This document shows, piece after piece, positions 27,715-35,813 of a stretch of DNA of 64,000 nt (its first letter is position 1; every line of letters starts with the position of its first letter). Origin of the DNA: Rubripirellula sp964225475 (GTDB lineage Bacteria; Planctomycetota; Planctomycetia; Pirellulales; Pirellulaceae); assembly GCA_964225475.1 (NCBI GenBank), contig CAXQOB010000012.1, forward strand, positions 34,656 to 98,655, written 5' to 3'. A program made the translations under genes and the position numbers. The notes under the pieces were generated by a model. It was not told the origin of the DNA. It saw only the letters and a program-made list of their open reading frames with translations, and did not search any database.

Positions 27715-29034
27715 GTGAGACGTTGCTTGCTCTTTGTTATCGTTGTGACAAGCGTTTTATCTGCGCATGCCGGGGGTGCAGGTCCGAACATACTGTTAAT
27801 CTTTGCTGATGACGTTGGTACGGATGCAATCGGTTGTTACGGGGGGCAGTCGCATCCAACACCTCACATCGACTCCATCGCCAGCGCAGGTATCAAGTTC
27901 AATCATTGCTATGCGATGCCTGTTTGTCATCCTTCTCGAATTTGCTTGATGACAGGCAAGTACCCTTTTCGATTTGGCGCTGCTGGCAAGCGATGGGGGG
28001 GGTTTCCGGAGGAAGCGGAAAGCGAGACCATTTCCCATGAAATGAAACGGCTTGGTTACAGAACTGCGGTGGCAGGTAAGTGGCAGCTCTGCATGATGAA
28101 GGATGATCCAATGCATCCTGGCAGACTCGGGTTTGATCGATGGATGCTTTTCGGCTGGCACGAAGGTGCTCGCTACAACGATCCTCTGCTCTACGTGAAT
28201 GGTCAACAATTGGAAAGCACCGAAGGACGGTTTGGACCCGATGAGTATGTCGAGTTTCTAGTTGATTTCATGGAGGATGCCAAGCGAGGGAATCAGCCGT
28301 TTTTCGCTTACTACCCGATGGCGTTGTGCCACGATGTCACCAATGACTTGAAAGACCAGACGGTTCCTTTTTATACGGATAACCGATGGATGACCTATGC
28401 CGAGATGATATCCGCCATGGATGATCGTATTGGTAGACTGCTTGATGAACTTGATCGGCTCGATCTCGCGAAAAACACGTTAGTACTTTTTGTGACCGAT
28501 AATGGTACTGCTGCCTCGAGTTTCTTTGATGTCAATGAAAATGGGGTGATGCAGAGAAGGCCTGTGTTCAATATTCAAGATGGCGAGGTGGTGCGTGGTG
28601 GTAAGGGGCGATTACTTGATACTGGTACTCACGTGCCAATGCTTGCTCGTTGGCCCGGGGAAATTGCAGAAGGGACTGTCACAGATGCGATGGTGGATCT
28701 CACTGATTTATTGCCGACCGTTGTTGAGATTGGTGGCGGCAAGAAATCTGCGGATTCAATTGATGGAAAAAGTTATGCGGACCTTCTGAGCAGTAAGTTG
28801 GATGGTAATCGGCGACGGACTTGGGTTTACCTGGGTCATCGAGGACGGCAGGCGATCCGATCCCATCAGGCAAAACTTTACAGTGATGGTAAGTTTTTCG
28901 ATATGCTTGACGACCCTGCTGAACTCAATCCTATTTTGCCAACTCAGTTGGGGCCAAACTTAAGGAAGGAAAGCAAGATGCTTCGGGAAACACTTGATCA
29001 TTTGCTCACTGAAAGTGTGCTGGCTGTAGAATAG
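27715..29034 (+). CDS. secreted sulfatase (CHPSR type)
   Basis: A 439-residue sulfatase. A signal peptide (about 1-19, ending SAHAG) precedes the metal-binding ADD (31-33). The catalytic motif is CHPSR at 71-75, with His in the second position. AGKWQL and VTDNG follow. It closely resembles the sulfatase at 41891: both have AGKWQL, FGPDxY and PMAL in the same order, so they are probably paralogues. The frame extends 42 codons upstream, but the GTG at 27715 has AGAGG eight bases before it and begins a proper signal peptide. Follows the SGSH-like sulfatase by about 180 bases. Confidence 0.92.
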   Translation: MRRCLLFVIVVTSVLSAHAGGAGPNILLIFADDVGTDAIGCYGGQSHPTPHIDSIASAGIKFNHCYAMPVCHPSRICLMTGKYPFRFGAAGKRWGGFPEEAESETISHEMKRLGYRTAVAGKWQLCMMKDDPMHPGRLGFDRWMLFGWHEGARYNDPLLYVNGQQLESTEGRFGPDEYVEFLVDFMEDAKRGNQPFFAYYPMALCHDVTNDLKDQTVPFYTDNRWMTYAEMISAMDDRIGRLLDELDRLDLAKNTLVLFVTDNGTAASSFFDVNENGVMQRRPVFNIQDGEVVRGGKGRLLDTGTHVPMLARWPGEIAEGTVTDAMVDLTDLLPTVVEIGGGKKSADSIDGKSYADLLSSKLDGNRRRTWVYLGHRGRQAIRSHQAKLYSDGKFFDMLDDPAELNPILPTQLGPNLRKESKMLRETLDHLLTESVLAVE

Positions 29035-29048
29035 AGGCCGATCCCATC

Positions 29049-29063
29049 GTTTGTCGAACAAAC
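29049..29063. other. short perfect hairpin after the sulfatase stop
   Basis: GTTTGT (29049-29054) and ACAAAC (29058-29063) form six base pairs around a CGA loop, 15 bases after the sulfatase stop and 54 before the helicase start. No T-run follows. It may stabilise or end the upstream transcript. Confidence 0.3.
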
Positions 29064-29116
29064 TCGTAGGCGAGGCGAGAGAGTCTGCGGAGTGGTAATT
29101 CAAAAGGTGCATACTG

Positions 29117-31906
29117 TTGAATGATGGCTTTCCCCCTCTGACGTTTGACGGGCGATTACGTCCCTCGCAGAATGATGTAATTCAGATAGCGAAAGAACAG
29201 TTGAGCCGTGGGGAGCGTCGACTTCACGTCGTTGCACCTCCCGGTACCGGCAAAACGGTACTTGGGCTCTATCTTTGGGCTCACTGTATTCGTAAGCCTG
29301 CGGTCGTGCTTTCTCCGAACTCAGCGATCCAAATGCAGTGGGCTGCAAGAACCAATTTGTTTTCGATCGCAGCGCAAGGGGATGATCAAAGGGATTTGGT
29401 CAGTACCGATCCGAATAAACCCGGTCTCCTCACATCCCTTACCTATCAGTCCGTCACCATGCCACAGCGTGGTGGCAGCAATTTAGATAATGCGGCAGTG
29501 CGTCTGTGGATCGAGAACTTATTAGTTAAATCGCAAGCGACTGATGAAGCAGAGGCGTCGGCTTGGATAGCTGATCTAGCTGAAAAGAACCCAGCTTATC
29601 ATCGAGAAAGGCTTGCTGCATTTCGTAAGTGCGTTCGAGATGAATCGTTCATTCAGGGTAATGCCCTTGAGATGTTGCATCGTTCATCCAAAGAAACGTT
29701 GCAACGACTTCAAGATTCAGAGGTTGGTTTAATCATTCTCGATGAGTGTCACCATTTGATGGGGCATTGGGGGAGAGTTCTTGCTGATGCATTCAATTAT
29801 TTAGGTCAGCCCATCGTCGTAGGACTTACTGCAACACCTCCGGACCTTGAGGGGAAAGATCGGTTGGATGTTGAAAGATATCAGTCTTTCTTCGGTCCGA
29901 TTGATTATGAAGTGCCAGTCCCGGCAGTGGTTAAAGATGGATTTCTGGCACCATACCAAGACCTTGCCTACTTTGTTCGCCCTACATCGGACGAGCTGCA
30001 TTACATTGCGAATGTTGATCGAAATCTTCGCGAACTGGTAGGCAAGTTTACGGATCCACTTCTGCAAAATCCGCTCCCTCAATGGATCTATCAGGCATTA
30101 GTCGAAAAGAAGGTTGGGATAAATGTTGCCAGCGATTGGCGCGATTTTGTTCGTCGAGATGTGAAGTTTGCCGATGCCGCTCGCGTGTATTTGCACCGTC
30201 TGGGGACGAAGTTGCCAGACGATGTTCCCGCACTGAATCGATCAGATGAAGCGTTTGCAATCAGCGAGTTGGAGCTACTCGGTACCGTCATGGACCGCTA
30301 CATCCGGCACTGTCTGCGGCGCAGTGAAAGCGAACAGGACAAGCAGCTCGCGCGAGAAGCGATTTCGGGTTTGAGATTATTGGGGATACAGATTACCGAA
30401 ACGGGTTCGCAGCCCTGCGCGTCGCCCGTGTCACGAGTCATGGCCTATTCACTGAGTAAATGCGAGGCAATTCGCAAGATTCTGACCGCAGAGCACCAGG
30501 AACTGAAGGATCAGTTGCGAGCGGTGGTGGTTGCTGACTTTGAAAAAAGTTCTGCGATCTCGGCGGAGATTAGTCACCTCATGGATGAAGAGGTGGGCGG
30601 TGCGATCGCTGCATTCAAGGCCTTGGTGGATCACGAATCCACTGACCTTTTAGATCCCATTTTGGTGACGGGATCTAGCGTATTGCTGGATGATGATGTT
30701 GCATCAAAAATTGTTGCCGAGGCAGAAGTTTGGCTAGCTGAGCGAGGCTACCACGTGGAGCTAACACTTGTTGATTATGAGGGATTCAAATTACTCAAGG
30801 GGGCGGGATCGGATTGGTCACCCAAAGTTTATGTCGAACTGATTACCGATCTCTTTCAGAGAGGGTTGACGCAGTGTTTGGTCGGCACACGTGGCTTGCT
30901 GGGTGAAGGTTGGGATGCAAATCGAATCAATGTCCTCGTTGATTTGACTTGCGTGACAACGTCGATGACCGTCAATCAATTACGAGGACGATCCATTCGT
31001 CTAGACCCAACGCATCCAGAAAAAGTCGCAAACAATTGGGACGTGGTTTGTGTGGCTGCCGAGTTTGCCAAGGGGCTTGATGACTACCATCGTTTTTGCA
31101 AGAAGCACAAGAGTCTTTTTGGGGTGACCGATGACGCGGCCATTGAGAAGGGTGTAGGACACGTTCACGCCTCGTTTACTGAAATTAGGCCCGAGGGGAT
31201 TGAGGGTACTGTTTCCGCCATTAATAGTGAGATGTTGTCTCGAGTTTCCCAACGCGAGGAAACTCGAGAACGATGGAAGATCGGACAACCCTATCATCCA
31301 GAACCAGTGAAGACGTTGGAAGTGAAGATGTCGGGCGGCGGAGGTGGTTTTCCCCCTTTCGCTGGTTCGGCTGAGCCGTGGTCGCGTGGATCGTTAACTG
31401 CTGCAATTGCCGAGGCAGTGCTCGGATCGATGCAAGAGGTGGGGCTGATCAAGCAGGGGCAAAGTTTCCAGTTGAATGAACGAGAGGGTGATTATCTGCG
31501 GGTCTTCTTGGCAGATGCGTCTGAGGAAGACGCCCGGACGTTCAGTATCGCTCTGAAGGAGGCAATCGGTCCCATTGATCGTCCTCGGTATGTCATTCCA
31601 AGAAGCGTGAATTATCAAGAAGAAACTCTTCTCTCGCGATTACTCCCTGAAGTGGTGGGGCGCTATTTCAGAAAGAATTATCGGGAGATGGTGATGCTCC
31701 ACTGTGTGCCAAGTGAACTTGCGAAACATCGTAACCTCGTCAAGGTCTACGAGAAACATTGGTCTAAATGGGTGAGTCCGGGCGAAGCATTGTACGCGCA
31801 CCGCGGATCCGGTGCAGACTTGTTGGACCGTTGCTCAAGAGAGGGAATCTTGCCGAATGCGGAAGTTCGAAGCAAAGAGGTTTTTCTAAGTAAGTCGGAC
31901 GACTAG
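29117..31906 (+). CDS. large SF2 DEAD/DEAH-type helicase
   Basis: A 929-residue superfamily 2 ATPase. Walker A is APPGTGKT (40-47), motif II is DECH (209-212), motif III is TATP (238-241), and motif VI is QLRGRSIR (621-628) preceded by the GEGWDA segment. About 380 residues separate motifs III and VI, much more than in a minimal helicase, so a large insertion is present. After motif VI comes a Gly-rich linker (about 737-745) and a C-terminal domain of about 180 residues that I do not recognise. The start is TTG 29117, with AAGG nine bases upstream; the nearby ATG is out of frame. It stands alone among sulfatase and phosphatase genes, with no nuclease or methylase partner. Confidence 0.88.
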   Translation: MNDGFPPLTFDGRLRPSQNDVIQIAKEQLSRGERRLHVVAPPGTGKTVLGLYLWAHCIRKPAVVLSPNSAIQMQWAARTNLFSIAAQGDDQRDLVSTDPNKPGLLTSLTYQSVTMPQRGGSNLDNAAVRLWIENLLVKSQATDEAEASAWIADLAEKNPAYHRERLAAFRKCVRDESFIQGNALEMLHRSSKETLQRLQDSEVGLIILDECHHLMGHWGRVLADAFNYLGQPIVVGLTATPPDLEGKDRLDVERYQSFFGPIDYEVPVPAVVKDGFLAPYQDLAYFVRPTSDELHYIANVDRNLRELVGKFTDPLLQNPLPQWIYQALVEKKVGINVASDWRDFVRRDVKFADAARVYLHRLGTKLPDDVPALNRSDEAFAISELELLGTVMDRYIRHCLRRSESEQDKQLAREAISGLRLLGIQITETGSQPCASPVSRVMAYSLSKCEAIRKILTAEHQELKDQLRAVVVADFEKSSAISAEISHLMDEEVGGAIAAFKALVDHESTDLLDPILVTGSSVLLDDDVASKIVAEAEVWLAERGYHVELTLVDYEGFKLLKGAGSDWSPKVYVELITDLFQRGLTQCLVGTRGLLGEGWDANRINVLVDLTCVTTSMTVNQLRGRSIRLDPTHPEKVANNWDVVCVAAEFAKGLDDYHRFCKKHKSLFGVTDDAAIEKGVGHVHASFTEIRPEGIEGTVSAINSEMLSRVSQREETRERWKIGQPYHPEPVKTLEVKMSGGGGGFPPFAGSAEPWSRGSLTAAIAEAVLGSMQEVGLIKQGQSFQLNEREGDYLRVFLADASEEDARTFSIALKEAIGPIDRPRYVIPRSVNYQEETLLSRLLPEVVGRYFRKNYREMVMLHCVPSELAKHRNLVKVYEKHWSKWVSPGEALYAHRGSGADLLDRCSREGILPNAEVRSKEVFLSKSDD

Positions 31907-31973
31907 CCTGATTCGGGTAGTTGAGCGTTGCTCAGCATACAAAGCTTGTTGTTGATCTGGCCTAGGGCTTGTT

Positions 31974-33554
31974 CTACTTAAAGTCAACTCGGCGCGGCCA
32001 TCCTGGTACCTTGGTTTTGATTGGCTGTCTGGCTTCATTCATCGGGTGAAATTGCACTTCAATTTCACGACTCTCTGTATCAAATAGGATAATTCCGTAA
32101 CCATTCAGCCCGTTGCCCGCTCCATACATTGTGACCTTGTTACCGAATCGATCATGGAATTGACCTGTTGATTCTGGAGCATTCGGTTCACGGTTCATAC
32201 CCGCTACCAGCGGCTCCCAACGGCGGCTTGCTTTCGATGAGAACGAAGGTAACGAATAGGCCAGAGGCCCATCGTCGAACCGCTCTACTCCATGGCGGAA
32301 CAGGGTCCCCAAGTGCACATCACCGTGGAGCATAACGACCGGAGCTTTTCCAATTGCCCGAAGAGCGCGATTCCTTGCCGATTGAGGCCAGGCGTTTGAA
32401 TCCGTGTCAGCTGATGTCGGTGAGTACATGGCAACGTGAGCCCATGGGCTTTGAGAGAGCACTGCACCGACGCTATCGGAAGCGATTAGTTTTTTCGACC
32501 ACTTCGACAGAAAGGCTTCCTGTTTTTCGCCCAGTAAATTCAGATCGGCACGGTCGAGCTGCGTACAATCAAAATCGGGATCAAGTACCACCTCAATTTT
32601 AAAATCTGTTTTACGTTTTTTGGGAAACTCAAAGCCTTTCGGTGCGATGAGTTCTTTAATCACTTCGGACGGTGCGCTTTTGAATTTTCGGTCCTCCAGA
32701 ATTGCAAAATGCACGCCTCCATACTCCAGTTCTGTGTAGTAGGCGCGGACGCCGTCCCCATGAGGTCCTGCGTCAATCGGATCTGGAAGATGTCCTGTCT
32801 GTGTGAATTCAGCAGCATTTACCCAGTCTGGGTGTGTTGGGTAACCACCGGTAGTTCGGTCACCCTTCATTCTAACGCCTCCCCTACCCCAGAGATCGTT
32901 AGCAAACACATCGTGGTCATCGGTAATCATGATGGTTGGTCGATCACGCATCAGCTCTCCAAAGGCCTCTCCAAATTTTCGGTATTTCTCGAGATAGTTG
33001 AACATACCCTTGGGGACTTCTTCCGCGGTTAATGCGCGAAACATTGGGCTCCCGTAATCGTTTTCATAAATTTGATCTCCTGAAAAGAAAACGATGTCCG
33101 GGTTGTGAGAGATCACTTCATCAATCGCTTCCTTCCATGGCCAGCCAATCTCTTTGTGGCATGACAGGCCTGCCATTTTCAGCTTAGATCCTTGTTCGGG
33201 CTCCGCGCGAAAAACACCCTCCCAATTTGACCGTCCGCAGGTCACTCGAAATAGTTTTCGACTTTGGCTCGGCCAGGGTTGTATCTCGAATAATGCCGTT
33301 GCAGTGAGTCGTTTAATGGGTTGAGTTTGAACGAGCTTCCATGCTTCTTCTGATTTGTCTCGCAACCACAATTGCACCGGTTGCCCATCGGAGGCTTTGG
33401 GTTCACGTGGATCGTTATCCAAGTGAACCAATAGCTTCATCGTGCCACGATGCTGACAGTATTGTGTCCAAAGAATCTTGGAAGCAAAACCTTCAGTGCT
33501 CAGACTCAGTACAGTCAGAATGAAGATGAGTAGTAAATGGATTCGTTCCCTCAT
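31974..33554 (-). CDS. PhoD-like secreted phosphatase
   Basis: A 526-residue secreted metallophosphatase of the PhoD-like family (alkaline phosphatase/phosphodiesterase). A signal peptide covers about residues 1-24. An N-terminal beta domain is followed by the metal site motifs GDQIYEND, TDDHDVFANDLWG and, near the end, LHGDVHLGTLF. PhoD enzymes use Fe/Ca and release phosphate from phosphate esters, so this could supply phosphate. The frame is open to 33587, but the ATG at 33552-33554 begins the signal peptide. It converges with the helicase gene; a TGAGC/GCTCA hairpin (31922-31934) lies in the short gap. Confidence 0.88.
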   Translation of the reverse strand: MRERIHLLLIFILTVLSLSTEGFASKILWTQYCQHRGTMKLLVHLDNDPREPKASDGQPVQLWLRDKSEEAWKLVQTQPIKRLTATALFEIQPWPSQSRKLFRVTCGRSNWEGVFRAEPEQGSKLKMAGLSCHKEIGWPWKEAIDEVISHNPDIVFFSGDQIYENDYGSPMFRALTAEEVPKGMFNYLEKYRKFGEAFGELMRDRPTIMITDDHDVFANDLWGRGGVRMKGDRTTGGYPTHPDWVNAAEFTQTGHLPDPIDAGPHGDGVRAYYTELEYGGVHFAILEDRKFKSAPSEVIKELIAPKGFEFPKKRKTDFKIEVVLDPDFDCTQLDRADLNLLGEKQEAFLSKWSKKLIASDSVGAVLSQSPWAHVAMYSPTSADTDSNAWPQSARNRALRAIGKAPVVMLHGDVHLGTLFRHGVERFDDGPLAYSLPSFSSKASRRWEPLVAGMNREPNAPESTGQFHDRFGNKVTMYGAGNGLNGYGIILFDTESREIEVQFHPMNEARQPIKTKVPGWPRRVDFK

Positions 33555-34088
33555 CGCGGTATCTCTCCAGCCTTGTCTCGTAATCACAGGTGTAATGAAT
33601 CAATTATGTTTGATGGCATTAGCGTACGGTTCGCTCGTGACGCCGCAACCGTTAGCTGGTTTGGTGCGTCCATAAATCAACACTTTTACGGCTATTTGTC
33701 TTTGTATGAGTGAAATTGTGGCTAGCAAAGACGATTGCCTCGAATCTTTTGCCGCGTCGCACACCGTGCCAACTGGTTGTGGAACAATGATGTTTCTGTT
33801 GAGGAGAGCCTGAATGGTGATTCAGTCCCTAGCTGACTCGTTTAAATTGTGAGAGTTGACTGTCGTGAGGAAAATGAGGAATCAAACCTATCGAATGATT
33901 TCATGTTTGTCGCTCTTTCGTTGAGTTTGTGTCCGATTGAGAATATGGGTTGAGGATCACTTGGAAACGCAGAGCATCCGATTGGGTATTCATGGAGTGG
34001 TCAGCAAGTTGTGATTGGGACGAAAGTGTCACTGAACCTACGTTCGATAGCATGTTTTTTTAAGTCACATTTCTGGGGATGTCTTTTG
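33555..34088. other. divergent intergenic region
   Basis: About 530 bases between the PhoD-like gene and the ceramidase-like gene. It should contain two promoters. I found no convincing -35/-10 pair, no long inverted repeat, no RNA gene and no open frame with coding character. Confidence 0.45.
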
Positions 34089-35594
34089 ATGAATCAGTTG
34101 AGAACGATTGCTGTGATGCTCATCATCTTTACGACGTTGTCAATGACCGTTGTGAAGGCGGATCACTTCGAAGCAGGTGTTTCGAAAGTCGAAATCACCG
34201 ATAGGGAAGCCGGCCCTGTAAATGATCCACTTTATGTAAAAGCACTGGTGATCAAGTCGTCGGAGGTTTCACTCGTGGTGATCACGGTTGATGCCGTCGC
34301 GATCGGTGAGATTGGAAGAATCAGCAATGATTACCTACCTAAGGTGCGTTCAGAGCTTTCCGAGCGTCTTGGGATTGATCCAAAAAACGTCATGGTTAAT
34401 GCGAGCCATTGCCACGGTGTCGTGCGCCGGGATATTGCCGACTTAACGGTTCAGGCAGTCCTGAAGGCATTTGAGGAGAGAGTGCCCGTCAAGATCGGCT
34501 TTGGTTTAGGTGAAGAAAATCGCATCATGGAAAACCGCCGGTTGCTCCTCAAGAGTGGGCGAACGGTTGATGTGCGGCACGCGTATTCCTTACCCCCAGA
34601 CGAAGAGGTTGTGGGAGTGGGACCGGTTGATCCTTCGATTGGAATCGTCAGGCTTGATCGGTTAGATGGAACGACCCATTGTGTTTTGTATAACTTTGCT
34701 TGTCATCCCATTCAGGGCGTTCCAAGTGGTGGAAATACTGCTGACATCACGGGTTTTGCTTCCAGTGTGATCGAAGAGAATTTTGGTGATGGCTGTATTG
34801 CAATGTTCATTCAGGGATGCGGTGGCGATATCAATCCGCGTAACTACAAAGAGGTGAATCGACCACGTGATGCAGAGCCTCTTGGTAACCGACTGGGTTT
34901 GAGTGTTCTGCGAGCGGCTCGAGTGATTGAGTGTGTCTCGGATGATCGCTTGAAGGTATTGAATGAGACACTGGTTTTACCCAGAGGCGATCAAAGCGCG
35001 AAGATTTTTGAACTCGAGAGGCGGCAAGAGGAATTGCTCAGTGAGTTGCGAGGAACCAATCTCAACTTGAAGGCGTTTTTACCTTTGTTGGTTAAGTATC
35101 AACTCGATGAAAAATTTCCATCCTATTATTCCTATGGTTACCTGCGTGATGAGCAGCTTGGAACGGATGATTACCTCAAGCTGGATCAAAAGAATCAGGA
35201 CTCGATCAAGGCTTACATTCGCAATATTCACATCATGGAGGAGCTGACGCGTTTGCAGACTAACTTGCGTCTTCTGAAAAAGCATCACGCCTCATTGGTT
35301 GATTCGGGGAAGCGAACCGTTGATGTTGAGGTGATGGGGATAAGGATTGGAGATGCGAAGCTAGTCACTTTTCCCGGTGAGTTGACGGTCCCAATCGGAT
35401 TGAAAATCAAGAAGCTTTCTGCTGAAACCAGTGCGATGGTAGCCGGTTACACCAACGGCTACATCTATTACGCGCCAACGACCGAGCAGCTGGAAAATGC
35501 AGGTGGGGCTCAAGAGGATAGCGATTGCATACTCGATCCAGGGTGGTATCCAATCTTTGAGTCGAAGGCGTTGGAGATACTCGGTCAGTTGTAG
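34089..35594 (+). CDS. secreted neutral-ceramidase-like protein
   Basis: A 501-residue secreted protein. After a signal peptide (about 1-25) comes 'HFEAGVSKVEITD', the standard entry of the neutral/alkaline ceramidase N-terminal domain. NASHCHGVV and NFACHPIQ supply the zinc-binding histidines, and 'FIQGCGGDINPR' is the conserved block around the active site of this family. The true neutral ceramidase C-terminal Ig-like domain is missing, so the substrate need not be ceramide; planctomycetes have many such short members. The frame extends to 34011, but the ATG at 34089 (MNQLRT) begins the signal peptide. Confidence 0.85.
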   Translation: MNQLRTIAVMLIIFTTLSMTVVKADHFEAGVSKVEITDREAGPVNDPLYVKALVIKSSEVSLVVITVDAVAIGEIGRISNDYLPKVRSELSERLGIDPKNVMVNASHCHGVVRRDIADLTVQAVLKAFEERVPVKIGFGLGEENRIMENRRLLLKSGRTVDVRHAYSLPPDEEVVGVGPVDPSIGIVRLDRLDGTTHCVLYNFACHPIQGVPSGGNTADITGFASSVIEENFGDGCIAMFIQGCGGDINPRNYKEVNRPRDAEPLGNRLGLSVLRAARVIECVSDDRLKVLNETLVLPRGDQSAKIFELERRQEELLSELRGTNLNLKAFLPLLVKYQLDEKFPSYYSYGYLRDEQLGTDDYLKLDQKNQDSIKAYIRNIHIMEELTRLQTNLRLLKKHHASLVDSGKRTVDVEVMGIRIGDAKLVTFPGELTVPIGLKIKKLSAETSAMVAGYTNGYIYYAPTTEQLENAGGAQEDSDCILDPGWYPIFESKALEILGQL

Positions 35595-35813
35595 AGCCAA
35601 CGATAGATTGCATGTCAGAGGAGTGTCCTGATCCACCGAATCTTTGCAATCACAGCGCGGTGTGTCGAGACAAGTGCTCGGTGCGGCTCCAAACCTTTGT
35701 TGCCTGTGGCAAGAGCACCACGGTTTTAGAAATCAATGATCGAGGTGTTTGAAATCGATGGAGATGTTTTGGGGTGCACTCGTCTATTTACCAGTCCTCT
35801 TTAAGCCGTTTTC

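Noticed and set aside
29117..31906. Helicase as part of a restriction, DISARM-like or other defence island
   Set aside because: No methylase, nuclease, PLD or other defence partner lies nearby; neighbours are a sulfatase and a PhoD-like phosphatase.
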